A program made the position numbers and the translations under genes. Positions 1 through 8,222 of a stretch of 64,000 nt of DNA are shown piece by piece. Source of the DNA: Pseudomonas alkylphenolica (GTDB taxonomy: Bacteria > Pseudomonadota > Gammaproteobacteria > Pseudomonadales > Pseudomonadaceae); the NCBI RefSeq assembly GCF_004025535.1, contig NZ_QJRG01000050.1, positions 282,425-346,424 on the forward strand. Direction: 5' to 3'. Numbering within the stretch: the first letter of the stretch is position 1; every line of letters starts with the position of its first letter. Below the pieces are notes generated by a model. That model was not told the DNA's origin. It saw only the letters and a list, made by a program, of their open reading frames with translations, and did not search any database.

Positions 1-1
1 G

Positions 2-535
2 AAAGCACTGCGGGCAGACAACAAGAAGGTGATCCGGCTTTGCGAGCGAAAAAGCGATCCCCACCGGGCTGAAACAATGGCGCTCGTTAACCAGTTCGTC
101 AGAAACCCCAGCCGTGAGCTGGAACTGGGGGTGTGTCAGCGTTTCGCGGACAGCCGCGCGTGGATTTCCCATCATGTACTGCCTAAGCAGCCAGCCGGCA
201 GCATCATCCTGATCGACCGCTGGTACCCGTCCGAGGCCGCGTTTCGCCACTTGCTGCCGTTTGCAGAGATTCTGCAGTTGAACATCGACCGGAACGTGCG
301 GGTGCCCGACCTGCATGTCGGGGTTGTCACTGACCCTGAGGTTTCATGGGCGAGGGCGGCTGCGCGAACGCGTGGGCTGAGCAGTACGGTGATGCACAAG
401 CTGGAAGAGCATGTCGCCAGTACCCAGGCGTTCGAACGAGCAAGTGCGGATCACGGTTGGGTGCTGTGCCGGAATGAGGGAACGATTGAAGCGGCGACGA
501 TGCAGGTGGTGGCCGAGATCTATGGCGTGCTTTGA
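2..535 (+). CDS. Thymidylate-kinase-like protein, 5' end outside window
   Basis: Probable nucleoside monophosphate kinase of the dTMP kinase family (dTMP + ATP to dTDP + ADP), or a kinase-like paralogue. The reading frame is open to the left window edge, so the P-loop end is missing; the in-frame GTG at 29 is unlikely to be the true start because the sequence before it reads like the first beta-alpha unit of the fold. The motif DRWYPSEAAFRH corresponds to the DR(Y/W)xxS substrate-binding segment of dTMP kinases. An arginine-rich stretch (ARAAARTRG) fits the mobile LID. A hairpin follows the stop. It could be a stand-alone accessory kinase rather than the housekeeping Tmk, because the context is not the usual Tmk neighbourhood. 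Family assignment is fairly sure, role is not. Confidence 0.6.
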   Translation, partial: KALRADNKKVIRLCERKSDPHRAETMALVNQFVRNPSRELELGVCQRFADSRAWISHHVLPKQPAGSIILIDRWYPSEAAFRHLLPFAEILQLNIDRNVRVPDLHVGVVTDPEVSWARAAARTRGLSSTVMHKLEEHVASTQAFERASADHGWVLCRNEGTIEAATMQVVAEIYGVL

Positions 536-541
536 CGTCTC

Positions 542-570
542 GCAGCGATCAGTGATGCACTGATCGCTGC
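542..570. terminator. Hairpin between convergent genes
   Basis: A perfect 12-bp inverted repeat (542-553 and 559-570, five-base loop GATGC) lies between the kinase-like gene and the convergent oxidoreductase gene. No T-run follows on either strand, so it is a terminator-like or transcript-end-protecting structure rather than a classic intrinsic terminator. Confidence 0.5.
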
Positions 571-608
571 GCACACTTGCCTGGGGAGCTAAAAAAGGTC
601 TACGCGGT

Positions 609-1847
609 TCAGCATTTGACCACGCCTACCCGCCACTGCGCCGGCGGCAGCAGGCCGTTGACCAGGTAATTGCCGACAATGCGCGACTTGTACACCCGAG
701 GGTTGTGATTGGCCAGTGTGCGTGCATTGCGCCACAGTCGATCGAGCGCCTTGTTGCTGGCCGTGGCGCTGGCGCCCAGGGCATCAAACAGTGCGGTGGT
801 GGCGGCGAGTGTCGCATCGACGACGGGGTTGACCGCCAGGCAAACCTCAAGCTCGGCTTGGGCGACCTGTAAGTCGTCATCGTTCAGGGGCCGTTCATGA
901 CTTATCACATACTGCGCCGTGCGCTCCAAACGCTGCGCAGCTTGCTGGGCAATGGCCTGCGCGGCGTAGGCCTGGCTGGCGACCTCGCCAATCACTTGCA
1001 GCAGCTGCACATCCTGAGCGGCGACATCGGCATTGCCGGTAGAGAACGTCCTGGCGCGCTTGCCGAGTTCATCGGCGCCGCTCAGGGCCGCGCGGCGGGC
1101 GATACCCGCTAGCGTGCTGAGGTGATACAGCTGAAAGAACGACTGCCCATAGGCAAAACGCTGGTCAGTGGGGCGCAGGTCATCTTCCACCAATGCGTTA
1201 TCGAAGATGCAGGTGCCGCTTGCAGTCAGTCGCTGGCCGAAACCATCCCAGTCATCCAGGAGCTGTACGCCGGCGGTTTTAAGATCGACCACTGTGGTGT
1301 ACAGCGTGCCGTCTTCACCGGTGCCGGTGATGTTGATCAGGTCGCTGTAAAGCGCGCCCGTGGTGTAGAACTTTCTGCCGCTGATACGCAGCGCGCCGTC
1401 CTCGTCGCGATAGATGCGCGTTTCAAATTCGCCTCGGGTCTGGTTGCCTACCTCGGTAATGCCTGGCGAGAGCAGGGCGCCCTGGCTGAGCTTGTCCAGC
1501 CACTTCACCTGCCAGGCCGCGTTCTTCGAAGTGAGCACGTCTTCGCAGAAACCGAAATGCCCACGCAGTGCCTGGGTAATGTTTGAGTCCGCCGCCGACA
1601 ACTCTGCCAGCAAGGTCAGCAGTTCAACCAGCGTCGCGTCGTGGCCACCATACGCCGCTGGCAGGCGCCAACGCAGCAACCCCAGTGCGTTCAATTGCTG
1701 GATGACATCGGCAAGGCTGCTGCGTGAGCGGTCAGCCTCGGCGGCCTGTGCGGCGATTTGCGCAAAAAGCGGGCGAAAGGGGGCGGCCAGTTGTTCGTAA
1801 CGGGCCGTCGGGGCTACACCCCAGATATTCAACTCAGGATTAGGCAT
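609..1847 (-). CDS. Acyl-CoA dehydrogenase-fold flavin monooxygenase, SfnB/DszC type
   Basis: A 412-residue protein of the acyl-CoA dehydrogenase superfamily, of the branch that uses reduced flavin and oxygen to oxidise organosulfur compounds (SfnB, DszC relatives). Features seen are an all-helical N-terminal domain with LRWRLPAAYGG, a middle beta-domain (SPGITEVGNQ, ISGRKFYTTGA) and a C-terminal helical domain ending NYLVNGLLPP. The usual acyl-CoA dehydrogenase catalytic glutamate context is not obvious, which fits a monooxygenase. It is divergent from a sulfonate-type binding protein and an LLM monooxygenase, which together suggest sulfur scavenging from sulfones or sulfonates in the cytoplasm. 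No flavin reductase is adjacent. The exact substrate cannot be read from sequence. Confidence 0.72.
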   Translation of the reverse strand: MPNPELNIWGVAPTARYEQLAAPFRPLFAQIAAQAAEADRSRSSLADVIQQLNALGLLRWRLPAAYGGHDATLVELLTLLAELSAADSNITQALRGHFGFCEDVLTSKNAAWQVKWLDKLSQGALLSPGITEVGNQTRGEFETRIYRDEDGALRISGRKFYTTGALYSDLINITGTGEDGTLYTTVVDLKTAGVQLLDDWDGFGQRLTASGTCIFDNALVEDDLRPTDQRFAYGQSFFQLYHLSTLAGIARRAALSGADELGKRARTFSTGNADVAAQDVQLLQVIGEVASQAYAAQAIAQQAAQRLERTAQYVISHERPLNDDDLQVAQAELEVCLAVNPVVDATLAATTALFDALGASATASNKALDRLWRNARTLANHNPRVYKSRIVGNYLVNGLLPPAQWRVGVVKC

Positions 1848-2154
1848 GCAATCGACCTTGCTGGGCGTGCGCCGTGAGAGGCGCTGGCGCTGTAATGATT
1901 GATGTAGACGTTCTGGCCCAGTGGTCTGGTGATGTAACCCTAACCCAGGGTCGGAAAAATTTTTAATACGAAAAACAGCTATCGAACTGCTGCAATGTTC
2001 TATTGCTATTCCTTAAAAGTATTGCTGGTTGCGCTTTTATTGCGTTAGCTTTTAAGCACGCCACGCTTGGCGACCGATAACAATCTCTTCGCTCAACGCC
2101 AGACTGCATGCCCACAGATGGTCGAGTTAGCCATTAACTCTGTGGGTATCGTTA
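1848..2154. promoter_or_regulatory. Divergent control region of the organosulfur module
   Basis: This 307-bp gap separates the minus-strand oxidoreductase from the plus-strand binding protein and must hold both promoters. The segment 1955-2060 is clearly richer in A and T than its surroundings (runs of A and T near 1966-1978 and 2015-2050). No convincing -24/-12 (TGGCAC-N5-TTGC) element, strong palindrome or small gene was found. Confidence 0.4.
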
Positions 2155-3078
2155 ATGATCATTCGTCGAAAGCTTTTAACCCTGTTGGGCCTGGCCTCGC
2201 TGGCGCTGCAGGGCGCTCCGGCACTCGCTGCTCAGCCACTGACGCTGACCGTAGGCGACCAGTTCTTTTCCAACCGCATTGTTCTGGAGCTTTCCGGCGA
2301 GTTGAAGGACTTGCCGTATCGCATTGATTTCAAACGTTTCAATACGGGGTCGCCAGTGGCCTCGGCCGTGTCCAGCGGTGCACTGGATATTGGTGTGGTG
2401 GGTGACACACCGGTGATCAGCCTGGCGGCCAATGGCGCACCGGTAAAGGTGGTGGCCAGTACGCAGACCAGCCTTGACGGCGTAGGCATTGTCGCCCGTA
2501 AGGGCATTCATTCGGTGGCTGACCTCAAAGGCAAAACGGTCGCGATCTGGAATGGCTCGTGGAGCCAGCAGCTGATGTACAAGGCCCTGGATGAAGCCGG
2601 GGTCGCACGCGACAGCGTCAAGTTCAAATTCCTGCTGCCCGCCGAGGCGAGCATGGCCTTGAGCCAGGGCGACATCGACGCCTTTGGCACCTGGGAGCCC
2701 TATGTGTCGTTGCAGGAGAAAGAGGGCAGCACGCTGATCCGAAATGCCAAGGGGCTGATGAGCGCACCGACTTATGTGGTCGCCTATGAGCCGGCCCTGG
2801 CGCAAAAAGGTGCTGCCATCAAAGACTTTGTCGAACGCCTGACCCGCGCACGGACCTGGAGCAACAGTCATATCGACGAATATGCCGAGGCGTGGGCCAA
2901 GGCAAATCAGTCGTCCCCGGAGATCGCCAAAGTGTGGTTCAAGCGCGACGCCATCAAGGTGTTGCCGATCTCGCCGACGATTGTCAGTGAGGCGCAGGCC
3001 ACGGCTGATTTTTTATACGACGCACAGATGCTCAAGCAGCGCTACGACGTCGCGCCCTTGTTTGATCGCACACTCTGA
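2155..3078 (+). CDS. Periplasmic aliphatic sulfonate-type ABC binding protein (SsuA-like)
   Basis: A 307-residue periplasmic solute-binding protein of the SsuA/TauA/NrtA type. The N-terminus is a signal peptide (MIIRRKLLTLLGLASLALQG, cleavage near ALAAQ). The mature part has the family pattern: TVGDQFFSNR, then VSSGALDIGVVGDTP, VAIWNGSWSQQLMYKAL and DIDAFGTWEPYVS. The FGTWEPY segment matches the domain-crossing region of sulfonate and taurine binders. The LLM monooxygenase starts 18 bp downstream, so the two are probably co-transcribed. No SsuB ATPase or SsuC permease gene lies nearby; it must share a transporter encoded elsewhere or work as a sensor or scavenger. The ATG at 2155 is chosen because it begins the signal peptide, although its ribosome site is weak. 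Confidence 0.8.
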   Translation: MIIRRKLLTLLGLASLALQGAPALAAQPLTLTVGDQFFSNRIVLELSGELKDLPYRIDFKRFNTGSPVASAVSSGALDIGVVGDTPVISLAANGAPVKVVASTQTSLDGVGIVARKGIHSVADLKGKTVAIWNGSWSQQLMYKALDEAGVARDSVKFKFLLPAEASMALSQGDIDAFGTWEPYVSLQEKEGSTLIRNAKGLMSAPTYVVAYEPALAQKGAAIKDFVERLTRARTWSNSHIDEYAEAWAKANQSSPEIAKVWFKRDAIKVLPISPTIVSEAQATADFLYDAQMLKQRYDVAPLFDRTL

Positions 3079-3096
3079 CCGCCAAGGAGAAGCATC

Positions 3097-4419
3097 ATGC
3101 CCAAGCAAATGGCATTGGCCGGATTCATGCTTTCCGGCCCTGTGGTACACAGCCACGCGGTATGGCGACACCCGCTGACCCACAGCCACTTTCTCGACCC
3201 CGATTACTACATCGAAGTAGCCAAAACGCTCGAAGACGGCTGCTTTGATCTGCTGTTTTTCGCCGATCGCCTGGCTGTCGGCGATCAGGCGGGAGAATCG
3301 CGCGCGCGTTCGTTCGAACTGGGCGCGCAAGATGCCGCGCGGCTGGACCCGTTGCCGATCCTTAGCTTGCTGGCCGGGCACACCAAGCGTATCGGCCTGG
3401 GGCTGACGCGCTCTACCACGTATTACCAGCCGCCCCATGTGGCGCGGGCGATAGCCTCCCTGGACCATATGTCCAAGGGCCGCAGCGCATGGAACATCGT
3501 CACTTCGATGAACGACAGCGAAGCGCGGCTGTTTGGCCATGCGCAGCACTTGCCCCATGACCTGCGTTATGCCCGTGCCGACGAGTTTGTCGAGCTGGTG
3601 CTAAAGCTGTGGAACAGCTGGGGACCTGACGCGCTGGTGCTGGACAAGGTCAGGGGCATCCTTGCCGATCCCGCCAGGATCGATGCGTTCAAGCACCAGG
3701 GTACATACTTTGAATGCGAGGGGCCGCTGAACATTCCGCGTGTGCCGCAGGGCCAGCCAGTACTGATTCAAGCCGGGGCTTCGGGCCGTGGCCGGCAGTT
3801 CGGTGCGCGTTGGGCGGAGGTGATTTTCAGCATTAACAGCCGGGTGGAGCGCATGCTCGAGTTCCGCCAGGATATCCACCAGCAAATGCGCGCGTTTGGC
3901 CGTAACCCGGAGGAATGCAAGATCCTCACGGCGGTCATGCCATTCATTGGCGGCACTGAAGCTGAGGCGATCAAAAAGCGTGATGAGCACAATGCCCTGG
4001 CTAACCCGGAGCTGGGGATCATCACCTTGTCGACCCAGTCGAACTTCGACTTCACCCAGTTTCCGTTGGACATTCGCCTGCTTGATATCGCCAAGCACTC
4101 CGCCACACCGGACGTGATAGCGCAAAAGCTGCGCCTGGAGCGCGACATGACCCTGGGTGAATACGGCGCGATCATGGCCTCGAGCATCCGTGTGCCGCAA
4201 TTGGCGGGCACTGCAGACAGCGTGGCGCAGCAACTGATCGACTGGCTGGAGCAGGGCGCTTGCGACGGTTATGTGGTTTCGCCGGCGCACCTGCCCGGAA
4301 CATTCACGGAGTTCACCGAATCGGTCGTGCCGATTTTGCAACGTCGCGGTTACTTGCGCACGGCGTATGAACATTCAACGTTGCGCGGTCATCTGGGGTT
4401 GAAGGCGTTTGCTGGCTGA
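3097..4419 (+). CDS. FMN-dependent LLM-class monooxygenase, NtaA/SnaA/DszA family
   Basis: A 440-residue luciferase-like monooxygenase of the NtaA/SnaA/DszA/SfnG-related branch, which uses FMNH2 and O2 to cleave C-S or C-N bonds. Seen are the N-terminal strand MALAGFMLSG, the HPLTHSHFLDPDYY and TLEDGCFDLLFFADR segments, the ALDHM-like SLDHMSKGRSAWNIVTS core, VLIQAGASGRGRQFGARWAEVIF (flavin phosphate region) and a C-terminal YVVSPAHLPG segment. The length is normal for the family. A good AAGGAG site lies eight bases before the ATG. It follows the sulfonate-type binding protein and faces the SfnB/DszC-like gene, so desulfonation or sulfone cleavage is the best guess; the substrate is open. Confidence 0.82.
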   Translation: MPKQMALAGFMLSGPVVHSHAVWRHPLTHSHFLDPDYYIEVAKTLEDGCFDLLFFADRLAVGDQAGESRARSFELGAQDAARLDPLPILSLLAGHTKRIGLGLTRSTTYYQPPHVARAIASLDHMSKGRSAWNIVTSMNDSEARLFGHAQHLPHDLRYARADEFVELVLKLWNSWGPDALVLDKVRGILADPARIDAFKHQGTYFECEGPLNIPRVPQGQPVLIQAGASGRGRQFGARWAEVIFSINSRVERMLEFRQDIHQQMRAFGRNPEECKILTAVMPFIGGTEAEAIKKRDEHNALANPELGIITLSTQSNFDFTQFPLDIRLLDIAKHSATPDVIAQKLRLERDMTLGEYGAIMASSIRVPQLAGTADSVAQQLIDWLEQGACDGYVVSPAHLPGTFTEFTESVVPILQRRGYLRTAYEHSTLRGHLGLKAFAG

Positions 4420-4429
4420 CCGTCGCCGG

Positions 4430-5104
4430 TCACGAGCAATCATGTTCCAGTTGAACGTACTCCAGCATTTTCTGGCTGCCATCAAGGATGTCACTGCAGA
4501 TCGCCTTGCGCGCTAGCGCGCCATCGCGTTTCTTCAGGGCGTCGAGTACATCCCAGTGGTGGTCGATCGCCATGCGCTCGTTGAAACTGCCATAAGCGCG
4601 GGCAATGAGCGGCCCGGTACGCATCCACAAGCCGTCCAACAGGTTGGACAGTACCGGCATGTCAGCGATTTCCGTCAACGCGAAGTGAAACTGGTGGTTG
4701 AAGGTCAAGGCAGAGGCCAGGTCATTGTCTTTGATCGCGGCGAGGTTGTTTTCAATGCAGGCTTCCAGGCGCATCAAGTGCTGCGGGGTCGCTAACGACG
4801 CCGCAGTCTCGGCTGCCAGTCCTTCGAGCTCAAGGCGGATGCTCCTGATCTCCAGGTACTGCTTGGAGGTCAGGACCGGGACGCGAATGTCTCTCGGTGT
4901 CTTGAGAACTAGCGCCTGCTCCTTGGCCAACTGAAGAATGGCGTCGCGTACCGGCGTAACACTCGTACCCAGTTGTTCGGCCAGGTCGCGTATGCGTAGC
5001 CGGTCGTTAGGGTGGAAGCGACCGGTGATCAACGCTTCCCGGAGCAAGCCATAGATGCCGCTGCCAAGATAGGCGTGTTTCAGGTTCTCAATAGGGTAAT
5101 TCAT
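4430..5104 (-). CDS. GntR-family transcriptional regulator, FCD type
   Basis: A 224-residue regulator with an N-terminal winged helix (residues about 10-75, LRIRDLAEQLGTSVTPVRDAILQLAKEQALV in the register of the GntR signature) and a C-terminal helical FCD ligand-binding domain (EIRSIRLELEGLAAETAA, FHFALTEIADMP, DHHWDVLDAL). FCD domains usually bind a carboxylate through a metal held by histidines and aspartate. It lies 42 bp downstream of the SDR gene on the same strand and may be its operon partner. The palindrome at 5919-5940 is the obvious candidate operator. It probably represses the SDR and binding-protein/kinase/phospho-lyase operons and responds to their substrate. Confidence 0.85.
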   Translation of the reverse strand: MNYPIENLKHAYLGSGIYGLLREALITGRFHPNDRLRIRDLAEQLGTSVTPVRDAILQLAKEQALVLKTPRDIRVPVLTSKQYLEIRSIRLELEGLAAETAASLATPQHLMRLEACIENNLAAIKDNDLASALTFNHQFHFALTEIADMPVLSNLLDGLWMRTGPLIARAYGSFNERMAIDHHWDVLDALKKRDGALARKAICSDILDGSQKMLEYVQLEHDCS

Positions 5105-5146
5105 CGCGTACTCGTGTGAGGCTACCGGCTGCGATTATCGAGTAAC

Positions 5147-5881
5147 TCAAACATGTTGCCCACCGTTTACGTGGATTTCTGCGCCATTGACATACGAAGC
5201 GCCGTGCGAGCAGAGAAAATGCACCAGTGCGGCGACTTCCTCGGGTTTGCCCAGGCGTTTCATCGGGATCGATCGCTCAACGATCAGCTCGGTGCCGGCG
5301 GACAGGATGGCGGTATCGATTTCCCCGGGCGCGATCGCGTTTACGCGAACGCCATGTGGCCCGAAGTCATGCGCCATCTCGCGTGTAAGGGCCGATAGCG
5401 CTGCTTTCGAACAGGCGTAGGCAACACCTGCAAACGGGTGAACGCGTGACCCTGCGATGGAGGTGACGTTAATAACCGAGCCTTTTGCCGCTTTGAGTTC
5501 TTCGAAAAGCCCTTGGGCCAGCAGGGCTGTCGAGAAGATGTTGACGTTGAAAACGTTCAGCCAGGTCGAGTAGTCAGACTCCAGAACCCCCAGTCGCGCG
5601 CCATCCACGCCTTTTGGTGAAATCCCGGCGTTGTTGACCAGCGCATCCAGCCGGCCACCGAGTTTCTCCCGGATTTCCGGAAGCCTGCGCTGTACATCCT
5701 CGATGTTGCCGAGGTCGAGGTGAATGTGGTTGGCCAGCCCTTCGGCCCATGGGCAGCCTTCGCCCAGGTCCTGCCGCGAAGCCGTAAAGACGCGCCAACC
5801 CGCGGCGCTGAAGTGTTTCACGGTGGCGTGGCCAATGCCCCGGCTGGCACCGGTGAGCAGCAAAGTACGTTGATCGGTCAT
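5147..5881 (-). CDS. Short-chain dehydrogenase/reductase
   Basis: A 244-residue classical SDR. The cofactor motif TGASRGIG is at residues 10-17, NNAG at 83-86, the catalytic serine near 141 (VTSIAGS) and the YxxxK pair at Tyr155/Lys159 (YACSK). The C-terminal PGEIDT and VNGAEIHVNGG segments are also typical. The open frame runs much further upstream, but the ATG at 5881 is chosen because it begins the first Rossmann strand and has a purine-rich site (GAAGGGA). It oxidises or reduces an alcohol/carbonyl with NAD(P). It is divergent from the binding protein/kinase/PLP enzyme operon and upstream of the GntR gene, so it may act on the carbonyl product made by the phospho-lyase, a small semialdehyde or ketone. 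That substrate is inferred only from context. Confidence 0.87.
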   Translation of the reverse strand: MTDQRTLLLTGASRGIGHATVKHFSAAGWRVFTASRQDLGEGCPWAEGLANHIHLDLGNIEDVQRRLPEIREKLGGRLDALVNNAGISPKGVDGARLGVLESDYSTWLNVFNVNIFSTALLAQGLFEELKAAKGSVINVTSIAGSRVHPFAGVAYACSKAALSALTREMAHDFGPHGVRVNAIAPGEIDTAILSAGTELIVERSIPMKRLGKPEEVAALVHFLCSHGASYVNGAEIHVNGGQHV

Positions 5882-5918
5882 GACAGGATCCCTTCGTTGG
5901 TGAGGGCAAGTGTAGATC

Positions 5919-5940
5919 AAAATATGATGCATCATATTTT
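5919..5940. promoter_or_regulatory. Perfect 22-bp palindrome, probable GntR operator
   Basis: A perfect 22-bp palindrome with centre ATGATGCATCAT and A/T flanks lies 38 bp upstream of the SDR start and 125 bp upstream of the binding-protein start, between the two divergent genes. Its size, symmetry and position fit the operator of the FCD-type GntR regulator encoded just downstream of the SDR gene. Confidence 0.7.
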
Positions 5941-6064
5941 TAATGTGTTTTAATGGATTTTGTCCCCACCGGGGAAGCGTCACCTTCGATCGATTGCTGC
6001 CACTACAAGAAAACTGCCATCCCTTTAAAGCTGCCCACCCCACGTAGCTGACCTGGAGAGACGC

Positions 6065-7096
6065 ATGAATAAGAAAATCGCAGCTGTACTTTTGCTTGGA
6101 ACACTTGCAGGCCCGCTGAACGCCGCTGAAAAGCTGACCGTGGTGTCCTTTGGCGGGAACAATCGCCAGGCCCAGGAAAAAGCGTTCTACAAACCCTTCA
6201 CCGCCGAGAGCGCCACTACCATTACGGCGGATGACTACAATGGCGAAATGGCCAAGATCAAGGTGATGGCCGACACCGGCAAAACCAGTTGGGATGTTGT
6301 CGAGGTCGAGTCCCCCGAGCTCATCCGTGGTTGCAGCGAAGGGTTGTTCGAACCCCTGGACTGGAGCCGGATCGGGAAGAAGGAAGATTTCCTTCCTGCC
6401 GCAGTCAGTGACTGTGGCGTCGGCATTTTCATCTGGTCGACTGTGCTGACCTATGATCCCAAGAAGCTCGCTGATAGCCCGCAGGGCTGGGCAGACTTTT
6501 GGGACATGAAGAAATATCCCGGTAAGCGCGGCCTGCGTCGCGGCGCGAAATTCACCCTGGAGTTCGCGCTGCTGGCAGACGGTGTCAACAAGCAGGACGT
6601 CTACACGCTGCTCGGTACTGAAGCGGGTATTCAACGTGCGTTCAAAAAGCTCGACGAGATCAAGCCCAACATCCAGTGGTGGGATTCCGGCGCGCAGCCG
6701 CTGCAATGGCTGGTAGCCGGTGACGTGGTCATGACCTCCGCCTACAACGGTCGTGTCACCTCTGCCCAGGAGGAGGGCCAGTCATTTGCAATGCAATGGA
6801 ATGGCAGCCTTTACGACCTGGACCACTGGGCGATCGTGAAAGGCTCTCCGAAAAAGGAACTGGCAGAACGTTTTATCGCGTTCGCCAGCGAGCCTGTGCA
6901 ACAGAAGAACTTCGTTGAAGCCATTCCCTATGGGCCCAGCAATTCCAACGCAATGAGCCTGGTTGACAAGCACGTTGGCGCGAAACTCCCCACCGCACCG
7001 GAAAATCTGAAAAACGCCCGGGCTACCGACGCCGAGTTCTGGATCGATCATGGTGAGGACCTGGAGGAGCGTTTCAACGCCTGGGTTAACAAGTGA
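6065..7096 (+). CDS. Periplasmic polyamine/compatible-solute type ABC binding protein (PotD/PotF-like)
   Basis: A 343-residue extracellular solute-binding protein of family 1. The signal peptide is MNKKIAAVLLLGTLAGPLNA, cleaved before AEKLTV. The mature start LTVVSFGGNNRQAQEKAF and the segments WDVVEVESPEL, GWADFWDMKKYPGKRGLR and DVVMTSAYNGR match the PotD/PotF and spermidine/putrescine-like group, which bind amines in the periplasm. A good site (CTGGAG) lies six bases before the ATG. It heads an operon with the kinase and the class-III PLP enzyme, separated from them by a strong hairpin. No permease or ATPase gene accompanies it. The ligand is likely an amine or amino alcohol that the kinase phosphorylates, for example a hydroxylysine-like compound. 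Confidence 0.85.
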   Translation: MNKKIAAVLLLGTLAGPLNAAEKLTVVSFGGNNRQAQEKAFYKPFTAESATTITADDYNGEMAKIKVMADTGKTSWDVVEVESPELIRGCSEGLFEPLDWSRIGKKEDFLPAAVSDCGVGIFIWSTVLTYDPKKLADSPQGWADFWDMKKYPGKRGLRRGAKFTLEFALLADGVNKQDVYTLLGTEAGIQRAFKKLDEIKPNIQWWDSGAQPLQWLVAGDVVMTSAYNGRVTSAQEEGQSFAMQWNGSLYDLDHWAIVKGSPKKELAERFIAFASEPVQQKNFVEAIPYGPSNSNAMSLVDKHVGAKLPTAPENLKNARATDAEFWIDHGEDLEERFNAWVNK

Positions 7097-7099
7097 AGT

Positions 7100-7127
7100 A
7101 TGGCGCCCCTGAAAACAGGGGCGCCAT
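7100..7127 (+). terminator. Strong intercistronic hairpin after the binding-protein gene
   Basis: A perfect 12-bp GC-rich stem (7100-7111 and 7116-7127) closed by an AAAA loop lies just after the binding-protein stop and before the kinase gene. Without a T-run it is more likely an attenuator or mRNA-stabilising element that keeps the binding protein more abundant than the enzymes, as is common after such genes. Confidence 0.6.
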
Positions 7128-7154
7128 TAGCAAGCCGGATGAGGACATGAGCCA

Positions 7155-8222
7155 ATGCCCCTTGAAAATTTAGCGGTTGATGACAGCTTGCTGGAAGCTG
7201 CCCCAGCCCTGGTCACTGATATACAAGCGTGCGCTGTGCTCCAGCAGCACTTTGGTTTAAGCGGCACGCTCGAAAAACTTGGCGGAGAACGCGACCTCAA
7301 TTTCCGCGTAATTCTTGAGGACGGGGCGTCTCGTTTGTTCAAGCTTTCCCATCCGCTCGAAAACCCCGATGTGGTCGACTTCCACAACCAGGCGATGCGA
7401 AGAATCGAGCTTCGCGATCCCGAACTTCCGGTTCAACGCGTGCATCCGTCGCTTGCAGGCCAGTACGCCACCCTGGTCGAGATTGATGGTCAGCACATGC
7501 TGGCGCGACTCATGTCGTTTGCAGAAGGCATGCCCCTTCACAGGGTAGGTCGCGCCACAACGGCTTTTCGCCGGGTAATCGGGCAGTCCATTGCCCGGCT
7601 CGACGTAGCGCTGGAAGGCTTCACGCATCCTGCTGCCGGGCACGCGCTGCTCTGGGACATGCAGCATGCTGCGCACCTTCGACCGCTGCTGACTCACATC
7701 GAGTCAGGGCAGGGGCGAAGCCTTGTCGAGCACACGCTGGACCGTTACGAAGCCGTTGTCTTGTCCCGGATACCGGGGCTTCGAAAGCAGGTCATTCACA
7801 ACGACACAAACCCGCACAACATTATCGTGGAGGCCGCACGTCCTGATGTGTTGCGCAGCATTCTTGATTTCGGTGACATGGTGTACGCCCCCCTTGTTAA
7901 CGAAGTCGCGGTTGCAGCTTCATATCACCTTGGGCCTGTCGGTGAAGTGCTGGAGCCAGCACTGGATGTGATTGGCGCTTACCACCAGCACAATCCGCTG
8001 ACGCCTGAAGAACTGGCGCTGCTGCCAGAGCTGCTGGCCACGCGGTTGGCCTTGGCCCTATGCATCAACTCATGGCGCGCCGAGCTCCATCCTGAGAACC
8101 GTGAGTACATCCTTCGAAACGCCCAGCGTGCGTGGGCAAACCTGAATGCGATGGCGTCCCTGTCCCGATCTGAAATGGAAGATCGAATTTCTTCAGCGTG
8201 CCTGCGCGAGGTCAAAGCATGA
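7155..8222 (+). CDS. APH-fold small-molecule kinase, hydroxylysine-kinase/homoserine-kinase II type
   Basis: A 355-residue kinase of the aminoglycoside phosphotransferase/choline kinase fold. The catalytic loop is HNDTNPHN at residues 215-222 (His215, Asp217, Asn222), followed by the metal-binding DFGD at 238-241. An N-terminal nucleotide lobe carries LGGERDLNFRV and the lysine in RLFKLSHP. It overlaps the next gene by four bases (ATGA), so translation is coupled to a class-III PLP enzyme. That pairing is known from eukaryotic hydroxylysine kinase with 5-phosphohydroxylysine phospho-lyase, and from phosphoethanolamine phospho-lyases, so the likely reaction is phosphorylation of an amino alcohol to feed an elimination. 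The fold is sure; the substrate is inferred from the partner gene. Confidence 0.8.
   Translation: MPLENLAVDDSLLEAAPALVTDIQACAVLQQHFGLSGTLEKLGGERDLNFRVILEDGASRLFKLSHPLENPDVVDFHNQAMRRIELRDPELPVQRVHPSLAGQYATLVEIDGQHMLARLMSFAEGMPLHRVGRATTAFRRVIGQSIARLDVALEGFTHPAAGHALLWDMQHAAHLRPLLTHIESGQGRSLVEHTLDRYEAVVLSRIPGLRKQVIHNDTNPHNIIVEAARPDVLRSILDFGDMVYAPLVNEVAVAASYHLGPVGEVLEPALDVIGAYHQHNPLTPEELALLPELLATRLALALCINSWRAELHPENREYILRNAQRAWANLNAMASLSRSEMEDRISSACLREVKA

Noticed and set aside
5882..6706. Long N-terminal extension of the SDR gene
   Set aside because: The frame is open upstream only by chance: it crosses the palindrome and the opposite binding-protein gene; the Rossmann motif starts right after ATG 5881.
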